Shown piece by piece: positions 1-9,600 of a DNA stretch of 64,000 nt. The DNA lies in assembly GCF_900101335.1 (NCBI RefSeq), contig NZ_FNKA01000001.1, positions 124,001 through 188,000 on the forward strand, in the 5' to 3' direction. This DNA is from Quadrisphaera sp. DSM 44207. Its GTDB lineage: Bacteria > Actinomycetota > Actinomycetes > Actinomycetales > Quadrisphaeraceae. The notes below the pieces were generated by a model. The model saw only the letters and a program-made list of their open reading frames with translations, had not been told where the DNA came from and searched no databases. The first letter of the stretch is position 1. Each line of letters begins with the position of its first letter. Position numbers and translations under genes: made by a program.

Positions 1-96
1 CTCTCGTCCTTCCCGCAAGCACGACGCGTGAGATCCCGGTGGCGCCGACCGGCCCGAGAGGGGCGGCCCACCGACGCGCGAGAGGAGCTGGGTCCG

Positions 97-1812
97 ATGG
101 CCAAGCCGTTCATCTCCCACGACGGCGCCGACGAGAACGGCGTGCGGGCCCAGGTGTGGGTCCAGGTCGGCACGGGCACGATCACCGCGGTCGAGCACCA
201 GGACGACGAGGCGAAGCAGAACGCCATGGTCGTGATCAGGAGCGACCACAGCGCGGTCAAGCGCCCCATCAAGGGGTGGGTGTCGAAGAAGGACCCGGTC
301 TACGAGGCGGTCGTGGCCGCCGCGGGCTCCGGCCGGGAGGTCGAGTACCGGATCGAGTCCCAGCGCAAGCAGGGCGTCGACCGCGCGACGCCGATCACGG
401 AGCTGCGCGCGGACACCGAGACCGCCGGCGCCACGACCATCTCGATCCTGGCGGGCCTCGACGGCGTCCTGACGCGCGAGGCCGTGACGAACCCCGCGGA
501 GGACCCGCAGGCCGGCGGGCGCATCCCCGCTCCTCGCGAGGGCGCGGCCGTGGAGGCCGGCGCGCAGGCGCAGACCTGGCCGATGTCGGTGGACCGCATG
601 CTCTCCGCCCTGGCCACGGCGCGCCGCACGGGCCTGCCGGGCGGCGTCGCGGACGCCGCGGCGGCGATGGCCCTCGCGGCCGGGGCGACGGCCCAGCAGG
701 TGCAGGAGGCCGGCTTCACGCCGCAGTCGCCGAGCGAGCAGGCGCCGCCGCGGCGGGCGCACGCCCAGGAGGCCGCCCCGCACATCCGGTTCAACAGCGA
801 CCACCGGGTCAACCTGGGCTCCTACGCCGTGCAGGCGGCGTTCAGCGCGGAGCAGGTGGCCGCCGAGATCCTCGCCGCCGCCGAGCAGCGCGTCTTCGAC
901 GCGCACAACGCCGCGGTGCGCTCCGGCGCGGTGACCGGCGAGCCCATGGTGGCGCCCGTGCCGGTGGACCTCTCCCAGGCCGCGGGCCTGGCCCGGGTGC
1001 TGCTGGCCCTCTCCGACCGCGTGCAGGTCGGCGCCTACGGCGGCGGCCTGCCCGACCGGATGGCCAACAGCCACACCCGGGCGCGCTTCCTCGTCTTCGA
1101 CGCGGTGCGCTCGCGCAACCCCGTCCCCTTCGGGCAGGGCCCGGCGGCGCGCCAGGCGTGGATGGACGCCGTGGTGACGGAGGGCGTCCAGCGCTTCCGC
1201 ACGCTCGCCGTGGTCTCCCAGGAGGTCGCCGACATCCCGCAGCCGGGCGAGAGCCGCCCGCAGCCGCAGGAGCGGCCCCGCCAGCGCGGGGGCGCCGTCC
1301 CCCCGGCCGCCGAGGGCGCGGACGGCGCTGCGAAGGGCGCGGACGTCGTCGACGCGGAGGTGGTGGAGCCCGCGGACGGCGGGTCGTCGTCGGCGGGGAA
1401 CGGCCCGGCCGGCTCGGGCGCCCCGGGGAGCACCGAGGGCGAGAGCACCGGCGGCACGGGCGGCGGCACGGGCGGCGGCACGGGCGGCGGCACGGGTCGC
1501 GTCGCGGGCGAGCGGCGCACCGCGCCGCGGCCTCCCGCGAAGGGCGAGGAGGGCTTCGAGGCGCCGGCGGCGCCGCTGGTCAAGCGCTTCGCGGCGCTGG
1601 CCAGCCGGGCGGGCTTCACCCCGAAGCCGCACGGCCCGGTCTCCGCGTACCTGTCCGACAAGTTCGGCGTGGACTCCGCGCGGCACGTGCACGGCCCGGC
1701 CCTCGAGGCGCTGGTCAGCTGGTACGAGCAGCGCGAGGACGGCGTGGCCGCCTTCCGCCGCCACGTCCTGGCGCTCGCCGCCGCGGACGGGTCCGAGCGC
1801 GCCAGCGCCTGA
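97..1812 (+). CDS. Hypothetical protein beside ssb (571 aa)
   Basis: I do not recognise the family. ATG at 97 is preceded by GAGGAG at about 83-88, and it begins MAKPFISHDG. Residues about 15-110 form a compact beta-rich block (AQVWVQVGTGTITAVEHQ) that could be an OB-like or nucleic-acid-binding fold, which is inference. A helical region follows at about 170-210, then a globular part at about 235-400. A low-complexity Gly/Thr/Ser/Glu linker covers about 400-490 and includes a tandem GGTG repeat encoded at 1450-1497. A helical C-terminal domain of about 75 residues ends the protein (KRFAALASRAGF...). No signal peptide or membrane segment is visible. The order globular domain, disordered linker, small helical domain resembles recombination mediators in layout only. 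The gene lies 219 bp upstream of ssb on the same strand and converges on the resection operon, so a role on DNA is plausible but unproven. Confidence 0.75.
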   Translation: MAKPFISHDGADENGVRAQVWVQVGTGTITAVEHQDDEAKQNAMVVIRSDHSAVKRPIKGWVSKKDPVYEAVVAAAGSGREVEYRIESQRKQGVDRATPITELRADTETAGATTISILAGLDGVLTREAVTNPAEDPQAGGRIPAPREGAAVEAGAQAQTWPMSVDRMLSALATARRTGLPGGVADAAAAMALAAGATAQQVQEAGFTPQSPSEQAPPRRAHAQEAAPHIRFNSDHRVNLGSYAVQAAFSAEQVAAEILAAAEQRVFDAHNAAVRSGAVTGEPMVAPVPVDLSQAAGLARVLLALSDRVQVGAYGGGLPDRMANSHTRARFLVFDAVRSRNPVPFGQGPAARQAWMDAVVTEGVQRFRTLAVVSQEVADIPQPGESRPQPQERPRQRGGAVPPAAEGADGAAKGADVVDAEVVEPADGGSSSAGNGPAGSGAPGSTEGESTGGTGGGTGGGTGGGTGRVAGERRTAPRPPAKGEEGFEAPAAPLVKRFAALASRAGFTPKPHGPVSAYLSDKFGVDSARHVHGPALEALVSWYEQREDGVAAFRRHVLALAAADGSERASA

Positions 1813-1819
1813 ACCCCGC

Positions 1820-1857
1820 CGCGAGGGCCGCCCGGCGTGCGCCGGGCGGCCCTCGCG
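1820..1857 (+). terminator. Rho-independent-type hairpin after the first gene
   Basis: A perfect 17-bp inverted repeat (CGCGAGGGCCGCCCGGC and its complement) surrounds a GTGC loop, starting 8 bp after the TGA at 1810-1812. No strong T-tract follows, as is common in high-GC actinobacteria. It separates this gene from the ssb promoter. Confidence 0.75.
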
Positions 1858-1943
1858 CATTCCCGGACACCTTCTCCCGGGCCCTTCCCGACGCCCTCTC
1901 CGAGCTCTTTCCGGCGCTTCGCGCGGGCCTTTCCGGAGCCGTT

Positions 1944-1980
1944 TCCGAGCGTTCGGACTGTCGGACCCGCTGCCTATCCT
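1944..1980 (+). promoter_or_regulatory. Candidate ssb promoter with an inverted repeat over the -35
   Basis: TTCGGA at 1952-1957 and TATCCT at 1975-1980 are separated by 17 bp, giving a predicted start near 1987 and a 5' leader of about 45 nt. A small perfect inverted repeat, TCCGA-GCGT-TCGGA (1944-1957), overlaps the -35 and could be an operator. It is not a consensus actinobacterial LexA box (CGAAC-N4-GTTCG). The element assignment comes from sequence inspection only. Confidence 0.4.
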
Positions 1981-2031
1981 GAGGATGTCGCGCACGAAAC
2001 GCGAGCATCCCGAGAAGAGAGCGACAGTCCG

Positions 2032-2529
2032 ATGTCCACTGCGATCACCCTGGTCGGCAACCTGGTCGACGACCCAGAACTCCGCTTCACCCCCAGCGGC
2101 GCCCCCGTGGCCACGTTCCGCCTCGCCGTCAACGAGCGCCGGCAGAACCCGCAGACGAAGGAGTGGGAGGACGCCGGAGCCTCCTTCTACCGCGTCAGCG
2201 GATGGCGTTCCATGGCCGAGAACGTCAGCGAGTCGCTGCGCCGCGGCACGCGCGTCATCGTCGTCGGCGACCTGATGATCCGGCAGTACGACAAGCAGGA
2301 CGGCAGGAAGGGCGTCAGCCCCGAGATCACCGCCCGCTCCGTGGGGCCGGACCTCTCGTTCGCCACCGCGGCCGTCACGAAGAAGGACCGCTCCGAGCAG
2401 CGCCCGGAGCAGGCCGAGCAGCGCGCGGGCGGCCGCGGGTCGGTCTCCCGCTCCAGCGGCCCGGCGGTCGAGGACCTGTGGTCCTCCGCCTCTGCACCGG
2501 CCGGCGCGGACGACCAGCCGCCGTACTGA
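2032..2529 (+). CDS. ssb: Single-stranded DNA-binding protein
   Basis: The protein (165 aa) binds ssDNA during replication and repair. The N-terminal OB fold spans about residues 1-115 and opens with MSTAITLVGNLVDDPELRF, the typical bacterial SSB start, followed by FRLAV and the VVGDL strand. The tail is disordered and rich in Q, G and S. The C-terminal tip reads GADDQPPY, whereas SSB partners normally recognise an acidic DDDIPF-type tip ending in Phe, so partner binding may be altered. ATG at 2032 is chosen because it starts the OB fold and follows a purine-rich GAGAAGAGAG about 10 nt upstream; the frame stays open further upstream but carries no SSB homology. It stands alone rather than between rpsF and rpsR, which suggests a second or specialised SSB. 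Its 3' end faces the sbcC end of the resection operon. Confidence 0.93.
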   Translation: MSTAITLVGNLVDDPELRFTPSGAPVATFRLAVNERRQNPQTKEWEDAGASFYRVSGWRSMAENVSESLRRGTRVIVVGDLMIRQYDKQDGRKGVSPEITARSVGPDLSFATAAVTKKDRSEQRPEQAEQRAGGRGSVSRSSGPAVEDLWSSASAPAGADDQPPY

Positions 2530-2569
2530 GCCGCCGCGGCCCGGCCTGACCGGAACGGACGACCTGATC

Positions 2570-2607
2570 GGAACGGGCCCTGCTCCTCGAGGAGCAGGGC
2601 CCGTTCC
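2570..2607. terminator. Bidirectional terminator between ssb and sbcC
   Basis: A perfect 38-bp palindrome (arms GGAACGGGCCCTGCTCCTC and complement, no unpaired loop) lies 40 bp after the ssb stop and 20 bp from the convergent sbcC stop. It can fold on both strands and serve both transcripts. Confidence 0.85.
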
Positions 2608-2627
2608 CGTGCGGGCGCGCCCGCCCG

Positions 2628-5138
2628 TCAGGCGGGGACGGCGAGGTCGGGCTCCCGGCGGTCGCGGCCTGGGTGGCGCTCCGGGTCGTGCTCCGGGTCG
2701 TCGTCGAGGACCACGGCGTCCAGGTCGGCCTCGGCGACGGCGCCGTACGCCGACGCCGGCACGACCGAGGAGCCCTGCTCGGGGTCGGGGACGACGTCGA
2801 GGACGAGGTCGACCGTGTCGGCGGCGTCCGAGGCGTGGCTGATGACGACGACCTGGCGGGCGGGCAGGTCGCGGATCGCGGCCATCATCGCCGTGCGGCG
2901 GCCGCGGTCCTGCGCGGTGAACGGCTCGTCCAGCCACAGCAGGCCTCCGCGCTGGCCGGCGTAGAGCTCCCCGAGGGCCACCCGCAGCGCCAGGGCGACG
3001 GCCGACTCCTCCCCGCCGGAGAGCCAGGCGACGGGGCGCTGGTGGCCGTGCTCGTCGGTGACGACGGCGGTGAAGTCCTCGTCGAGCTCGACGGCGACGA
3101 AGCGGCCGCCGGTCATGCGGGCGACGAAGTCGGTGGCGACCTCGGAGACCTCGGGCGCCAGGCGGGCGACGCGGTCCTTGCGGAACGCGTCGAGCGCCTC
3201 CCGCACGCTCGCGGTGCGCTCGAGCTCGGCGAGGGTCTGGACGCGCGCCTGCAGCTTCGCCTGCTCGGTGGCCAGCGCCTGCTCCACGTGCGCCAGCTGC
3301 TGCTCGGCGAGGCGGAAGGCACCCTCGGCGGCCAGCACGGCCCGCGAGGACTCCTGCGCCTGGGCGACGGCGGTGGCGGTGGCGGTCTCGACGCGCCGGC
3401 GCTCCTCGTCCGGCACCGCGGCCGCCGCCTGCGCGGCGGTGGCCGCGGCGGCGGCGCGCTCGGCCTCGGCGGCGGTGCTCGCGGCGCGCGCGGCCTGCTC
3501 GCGGGCGGGCGCCAGGCGGGCGGCGGCCTCGGCCGCGTTCTCGGCCCGCCGCAGCTCCGCCGCGGTGCGCTGCACCTCCTGCTCGACGTGCGCGGCGCGC
3601 CCGCTCGCCTCCTGCGCGGCGCGCTGGGCGGCCTCGGCCCGGGCGCGGCTGGCTCGCGCCTCCTCGGTCGCCGCGCGCGCCTCCGCGGCGGCCTCGGCGT
3701 CCTCGGCCCGGGCCCGCTCGGCGCGGTCCGCGGCGTGGCGGGCCTCCTGGTGCGCCTGCAGGCCCTCCTGGGCGCGACGGCGCAGCGCGGCAGCGGCGCC
3801 CGCGGCGGCCTCCTGGGCGGCCTTGGCGCGCCGGCCCTCCTCCGCGACGCGGTCGCGGGTGCGGCGCAGGGTCTCCAGCAGGGCGCCCGGGTCCGGCAGC
3901 GGCGTGGAGCACGTGGGGCACGCCGGGCTGGTGGCCGCCTCGAGCGTGCGCAGCGCCGCGCTCAGGCGCTGGTGCTCCCCGCGCAGGGCGCCCAGGGCGT
4001 CGGTGCGCTCGTCGGCCTCCCGCTGCGCGGTGACCGCCTGCTCCTCCAGGTCGCTCGGAAAGGCCGCCGCCCGCGCCCGAGCCTGCTCCGCCGCGGCGAC
4101 GGCCGCCTCGGCCGCGGAGCGGGCCCTGCTCGCCCGCTCGGCGGTGCGCGCGGCCCGGGCGGCGTCGCGCTCGGCGTCCGCGCCGGCCCGCCGCGCGCCC
4201 TCCCGGGCGTCCCGGTCGAGAGAGGCGGCCTGCTGGGCGGCTGCGGCGGCGGCGCGGGCGGCCTGGACCTCCTGCGGGCTGCCGCCGTGCGCCGCCTCCG
4301 CCAGCTGCTCGGCGGAGCGGGCGGACGTCGCGGCCCGCTCAGCGGCCAGGACCCGCTGGTGGTCGGCGGCCCGGGCGGTGTCGGCGGCGGCGCGGGCGGC
4401 CTCCAGGCGGCGGGCGAGCGCGTCGGCCTCCCCTCGCGCGGCGGCGAGGGTGGCCTCGTCGGCGCCCGCCCGCGCCCGGGCGGCGTCCAGGCGCTCCCAC
4501 TCCCCGGCCGCGGCCTGCTGGGCGGCGTCCACGGCGCGCCGGGCGGCGGCGACGTCCTCCGCGGAGCCGGGCAGGACGTCCAGGCGGCGCTTGACGGCCG
4601 TCTCCTCCTCGCGGGCGCTGCGCACCGCGGCGCTCATCCGGTCGATGCCGGCGAGGCGCTCGAACAGGCGCCGCCGCTCCGCCGGGCGGGCGCGCACCAG
4701 GGAGTCGAGCTCCTTCTGCCGGGTGACGAAGGCGGCGAGGAACCCCTCGGCGTCCAGGCCCCCGAGGCGGTCGACGACCCACGCCTCGGCGGCCTTGACC
4801 CGCCCGAAGGCCTGCTCGCGGCCCTCGACGCGGATCGCGGCGTACGTGGTGTCCTTGGCGCCCTTCAGGCCCCGCTCGACCTCCACGAGCTGCCCGTCGT
4901 GGCGGAAGCGCACGACCGCCCGCACCTCCCCCGTGGAGCCCTGCCGGCGCATGGCCTGCACCGGCACGCCGTCGGGGGTGACGCCGTACAGGGCCCACAG
5001 CGCCGCCACGAGGATCGAGGTCTTGCCGACGCCGTTGCCGCCGTTGAGGGCGGTGACCCCGCCGTCGGTCAGCGGCTCGACGACGGCGTGGCCGATCGAG
5101 CGGACGTTGACGACCTCGATGCTCTCGACGGTGATCAC
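2628..5138 (-). CDS. sbcC: SbcC/Rad50-type SMC-like ATPase
   Basis: This is the ATPase half of the SbcCD (Mre11-Rad50) complex, which processes DNA ends and hairpins. The 836 residues show Walker A GGNGVGKTS at 33-41, two long Ala/Arg/Glu-rich coiled-coil arms, a zinc hook CPTC at 407-410, an ABC signature LSGGEES at about 706-712 and Walker B/D-loop LWLDEPFTAQD nearby. Typical SbcC proteins exceed 1,000 residues, so the coiled coils here are short. GTG at 5138 is chosen because it overlaps the sbcD stop by 4 bp (GTGA) and starts directly at the ATPase head; the frame is open for about 800 bp upstream but that is the antisense shadow of sbcD. It is the last gene of the minus-strand recG-nurA-herA-sbcD-sbcC series. 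Confidence 0.93.
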   Translation of the reverse strand: MITVESIEVVNVRSIGHAVVEPLTDGGVTALNGGNGVGKTSILVAALWALYGVTPDGVPVQAMRRQGSTGEVRAVVRFRHDGQLVEVERGLKGAKDTTYAAIRVEGREQAFGRVKAAEAWVVDRLGGLDAEGFLAAFVTRQKELDSLVRARPAERRRLFERLAGIDRMSAAVRSAREEETAVKRRLDVLPGSAEDVAAARRAVDAAQQAAAGEWERLDAARARAGADEATLAAARGEADALARRLEAARAAADTARAADHQRVLAAERAATSARSAEQLAEAAHGGSPQEVQAARAAAAAAQQAASLDRDAREGARRAGADAERDAARAARTAERASRARSAAEAAVAAAEQARARAAAFPSDLEEQAVTAQREADERTDALGALRGEHQRLSAALRTLEAATSPACPTCSTPLPDPGALLETLRRTRDRVAEEGRRAKAAQEAAAGAAAALRRRAQEGLQAHQEARHAADRAERARAEDAEAAAEARAATEEARASRARAEAAQRAAQEASGRAAHVEQEVQRTAAELRRAENAAEAAARLAPAREQAARAASTAAEAERAAAAATAAQAAAAVPDEERRRVETATATAVAQAQESSRAVLAAEGAFRLAEQQLAHVEQALATEQAKLQARVQTLAELERTASVREALDAFRKDRVARLAPEVSEVATDFVARMTGGRFVAVELDEDFTAVVTDEHGHQRPVAWLSGGEESAVALALRVALGELYAGQRGGLLWLDEPFTAQDRGRRTAMMAAIRDLPARQVVVISHASDAADTVDLVLDVVPDPEQGSSVVPASAYGAVAEADLDAVVLDDDPEHDPERHPGRDRREPDLAVPA

Positions 5139-6496
5139 CAGGGCACCTCCTGGCCGGTCTGCGCGTCCACGAGCGGGGCGTCGGCGACCTCGAGCAGCTC
5201 GGGCGGCTCCAGATCGGCCGGTTCGGCCGCGCGGGGGGACGGCGCGGCGGGCTCGACCCGGGCAGTGGGCGCGGGGGCGGGTGCGGGGGCCGCGTACTCC
5301 CCGCTCGCGACGTCCAGGGAGGCGGCCCGCAGGTGCCGCTCGCCCTCGGCCACGACGACGGGGCGCAGCTCGGCCGGCAGCCCCACGGCCGCGGCGTACT
5401 CGCCGACCCAGCCGCCGTAGACGGCCGGCAGGTCGGCCGCCCCGGCCGTCGTCAGCGACGCGGACAGGCCCGAGACGGTGCGCTCGCCGTCGTCGGCGGG
5501 GGTCTCGGGACGGCGGAAGTCCGGCATCCACACCAGCGCCCGCTCGGCCAGGCGCGCCAGGGCCGGCTGGTCCACGCCCCGGCGCACGCTGGTGGAGCAG
5601 TTGAGCACCACCTGGCGCACGATCGCGTCGTCGAGGTCGACCGAGGCCAGGTGGGCGCGGATCGCCTCCTCCACCTGCGCGCCCGTGAGCCCGTGCGCGT
5701 CGACCACCGGCAGGTCGTGCTGGGCGCGCTGGCCGATGTAGCGGCGCTCGACGCTGATCCGCCCGTCGGCGCCGACCTCCAGGAGCAGCCACCCGCGGCC
5801 CCCGGCCGGGTCGGCGAAGCCGCGGCGGATCGCGGAGCCCGCGTACCAGACGCCCGGCATGATCTCGTCCATGCCGTGGTAGTGGCCGAGGACCTTCAGG
5901 GCGAAGCGGTCGTCGGCGAGCAGGTCCAGGCCGATCGGCTGCTCGCCCGGGGAGTCCACGCACCGGAAGACCTCGTGGCCGGGCAGCATCGCGGCGCCGT
6001 GGGAGGACAGCACGTTGACGGCGCCGTCGACCGGCTCGGGCAGCAGCCGCTCGGCCTGCGCGAGGCCGTAGTGGCTGAGCACGTGCACGGCCAGGCCGTC
6101 GGCCGGGTGCACCACGCGGTAGGCGTCGGTGACGAACTCGACGCCCCGCTCGGGGTCGTGCACGGCGGCGGTCGCCGGTGACTTGCCGCGCTCAGCGGAG
6201 GCGTCGTGGTTGCCAGTGTTGCCCACCACCGGCACGCCGGCGCGCGCGAACCGCTCCAGCTGCTGGCGGGCCCACACGATGTCGCCGACGGCGGGGTGAG
6301 AGCGGTGGAAGAGGTCACCCGTCTGCAGGACCAGGTCGACCTCGGCCTCGAGGGCGCCGGTGACGCGGTCGCGGAAGGCCTTGTAGCCGTCGACGACCCG
6401 CTGGTTGCGCCCGGAGGCCACGTGCACGCGGCAGCGCGCGGCGTAGCCGAGGTGGTCGTCCCCGAAGACGGCGATCCGCAGGGAAGGAGTGCTCAC
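5135..6496 (-). CDS. sbcD: SbcD/Mre11-type exonuclease subunit
   Basis: This is the metallophosphoesterase nuclease of the SbcCD complex (453 aa). The calcineurin-like metal motifs appear in order: GDDHLGY near residue 12, QTGDLFHRS, GNTGNHD, LSSHGA and GHYHGMD. The C-terminal 130 residues are rich in Pro, Ala and Glu and probably contain the SbcC-binding region. GTG at 6496 follows GAGGGG 6-7 nt upstream and starts exactly at the first phosphoesterase strand (STPSLRIAVFGDDH). The stop overlaps the sbcC start by 4 bp, so the two are translationally coupled. herA ends 118 bp upstream on the same strand. Confidence 0.93.
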   Translation of the reverse strand: MSTPSLRIAVFGDDHLGYAARCRVHVASGRNQRVVDGYKAFRDRVTGALEAEVDLVLQTGDLFHRSHPAVGDIVWARQQLERFARAGVPVVGNTGNHDASAERGKSPATAAVHDPERGVEFVTDAYRVVHPADGLAVHVLSHYGLAQAERLLPEPVDGAVNVLSSHGAAMLPGHEVFRCVDSPGEQPIGLDLLADDRFALKVLGHYHGMDEIMPGVWYAGSAIRRGFADPAGGRGWLLLEVGADGRISVERRYIGQRAQHDLPVVDAHGLTGAQVEEAIRAHLASVDLDDAIVRQVVLNCSTSVRRGVDQPALARLAERALVWMPDFRRPETPADDGERTVSGLSASLTTAGAADLPAVYGGWVGEYAAAVGLPAELRPVVVAEGERHLRAASLDVASGEYAAPAPAPAPTARVEPAAPSPRAAEPADLEPPELLEVADAPLVDAQTGQEVPW

Positions 6497-6614
6497 GCAG
6501 GGGCCCCTCGTGCTGGCTGGCGGACGGGTGCTCGGGCGAGTGCAGCGTAGGAGCGGGCGCGGACAGTCCCGCCCGCCGCCGGCACCCGCCCGAGGGCGGG
6601 TCGGAGCGGGCCGC

Positions 6615-9600
6615 TCAGAAGGGCGGCTCGTCGTCGATGCTGTCCAGCCCGCCGGTGAAGCCGGCGTCGGCGGACAGGCCCACGCCCGCGCCCGGGTCCA
6701 CCCCGCCGGTGGCCCGGTGGGCGCGCACCCGCTCGACCTCCTTGCGGAAGTCGGCGAGCCCGACCGGCGGCCGGCGGGGGGCGGCGACCGGCGCCGCGCC
6801 CCGCACCCCGGCACCCACCCCCGGCGCCCGCGCTCCCGAGCCCGCGCCCCGGCGGGCGGGCGTGCCGGAGAGCACTGGCAGGCCCAGGCTCATGCGCGTG
6901 GCCGTGATCCAGGACGCGTTGTCCTCGCGGAAGGCCTCGAAGTCGGTGTAGGCGGACAGGAACAGCGGCGCCTTGGTGAAGGACAGCGGGCTGACGGGCC
7001 CGGTGACCATGAACGGGTACACCTTCGGCTTCGTGGAGTCCGGCGGGGCGAACCCGCGGTAGAGCTTCAGGTGGTCGGGGTCGTCCAGGTGCTCGGCGAC
7101 CTTGGCGAGGTCCGCGCCGCCGAGCCCGTAGCCCATCACGCGCACGGCCAGCTGGTCCCAGATGTCGGGGTTGAGGCTGCGCGGGGTCTGCGTCACGTAC
7201 AGCCAGCCGATGCCGAACTTGCGGGTGTCGCGCGCGTAGCCGGCCAGGTCGCTGGAGAGGGCGCGCACCTCCTCCTCGGCGGTGGTGTGCACGGGCGGGG
7301 CGTAGCGCCACGCCTCGTCGAAGACCACCACGGTGTTCAGGGTCTCCCCCTCGCGGAAGGCGGCCTCCGAGGCCTCCTTGAGGGTGCGGCACGCCTTGCG
7401 CAGGATCGCCGCCTTCACGCTGTCCTGGTCGAGCACGCGCAGCGCCTCCAGCACGGCGCGCTGCTCCTCCCCCGCGAGCAGCGAGGAGACCCACGACACC
7501 TGCCCGCTGGTGCTCATGTCGAGCACCAGCAGCGGCGCCGGGGCACCCGCGCGCGAGGCCTTGTCGAAGACGTGCGCGATCGTGCCCCACATCGAGTGCC
7601 GCGCCCCGCCGCCGGGGTTGGTCGGCCCGAAGAGGTTGTGCAGGGGCTGGAACTGGCGGAAGACGTCGGCGAACCGGTCGCCGTCGGTGAGGACCTCCTC
7701 GATCGCCTCCCGCAGCCGCTGCTGGCGGTCCTCCGCGGCGTACACGCGCCCGAGCACGCTGAACGCCGTCAGCGACTGCAGCAGGGCCCGCAGCAGCGCC
7801 TCGGAGTCCTCGGTCTCCCAGTCCGGGCGCTTGCGCACGAGCTTCACGAGCTCGTCGACGAGGTAGCCGGCGGTCTCCGAGGACATCTTGGCGATCTCGG
7901 CGCAGAAGCGGGTCTTGGCCAGCAGCTCCCCGAGCAGCGGGGCGTCCTTCTCCAGCCGCAGGTCCTCGCTGACCCGCCGGACGACGACCTCGCGGCCCAT
8001 CTCCCGCGCCCACTCCTGCAAGGAGAAGGCCATGCCCGTCTCCGAGGCGAACTGGCCCTGCGGGTCGATGACGATGATGCCGTGGTCCTGGTGCCGCATC
8101 TGGCCGGCGAGGTAGTAGGCGGCCATCTGCGTGTTGTGGGTCGGGATCATGGACCTGCCAGCGAGGTACAGCCGGCTGGGCGAGTCCACGGTGATGCACC
8201 GCACGGGCACCGACGCCACGGGGCGGACGTCGACGACGTACCGGTGGGAGGTCTTCGCCGGGTTGTGGCGGCGCGCGCGCTCCCGGTGCGCCGATCTCTT
8301 GCGGGTGAGCCGGAACACCTCGTCGGCGGTGGTGAAGCTGATCCGCCACGTGGGCCCGCAGTCACGACCGGCGAGCGTGTCCTGCTCCTCCGTGACGGTC
8401 GGCCGGTACCCGAGGGAGCACACGAGCTCGTGGACGCCGTCGATCAACACCCGGTTGGTGTTGTCGAAGTGGACTGCGCCGGAGGCTGCCGACGTGCCGT
8501 CGCTGTCGAGCAGGCCCGCGAGGAGCGCTCGCCGCTGCTCCTCCGAGGCGCGGAGGTACTCCGCGGGCACGTGCTTGTTCCGCAGGACCCCCAGGCGCCG
8601 GAGCACCCCGGTCGTGGTCCGGACGGCGTAGCAGGCCGCGCACCTGGCGGGGGGCCGCGCGCCCTGCAGGACGACGCCGCAGACCGTGCACGAGCTGCTC
8701 GCGCGCGACGAGCGGCCCCGGCACCTGGCGCTGCAGGTCCTCGAGCAGTACTGCTGACGGTAGGCGCTGGGCCGGTAGGAGGCGCCGCACACGGCACACG
8801 TGCGCTCAGGCAGTGCTGAGGGCGCCAAGGCGTCGTCCCACGTGACGCTGTAGCCGTACGGGTCACCGCGCTGCTCCTCGACCCTGGACTCGGCGTCCCG
8901 CAGGTGCTGCACGACCTCCACGTCCGCCGTGGTGATGCCGGCTCCCGAGCTCCTGCCGTCGCCGAGCCAGATCCCGAGGTCGTAGGGGTCGAGGGGCAGG
9001 TCGGCGTCGGGCAGGGCCAGGGGCTGCGCCACCGGGACGGCGTGCTCGGCGTCGCCGCCGGCGGTGCGCAGCGTCGCGCGGATCTCCTCCGTGGTGACGA
9101 CCCGGCCCTCGCTGCGCCTGCGACGCTGGTCACCGACGGGGTTGGCGGCGTGCTCGGCGAGGACCTCGAGCAGCATGCGCCTGGGGTAGAGCTGGGCGGA
9201 GGCGGGGAGCCGCCGGACGACGGTGCGCGCCTCCAGGTCGACGGTGAGCGGGACCCGCAGCACCGCCATCCGCACACCGGTCCCGACGATCTTGCGGCGC
9301 AGAGCACCGTTGCGAGGCGGCACGCCGACGAGCCGGGCGACGTCCGGCATGGTGATCCACTCCGGCGCCTGCCCAGCGGCGTGCACCAGGCGTGGGGTGA
9401 GGGAGGGGTTGAAGACAGGGTTGGACGTCTTTCCGGCTCGCGCGGCGTCTGCCAGCGCCAGGAGCAGCTCCCGCCCCGCGAAGACGGGCAGCTCCCGGGT
9501 GCGCTGGAAGGACTGCGCTCGGTAGGAGAAGGCGTGGTCCTGGATGCGGACCCCGACGGCCCCGACCGCTCGGGCGCAGCTGGTCACGGCCGAGGACGAG

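Noticed and set aside
1430-1500. GGCACGGGCGGC repeats as a regulatory or CRISPR-like element
   Set aside because: They lie inside the 571-aa coding frame and encode a Gly/Thr linker.
2673-5604. Long open frames on the + strand opposite sbcC/sbcD
   Set aside because: They are products of 75% G+C coding on the other strand. Their translations are Arg/Gly/Ala-rich with no motif, while the minus-strand frames carry clear SbcCD motifs.
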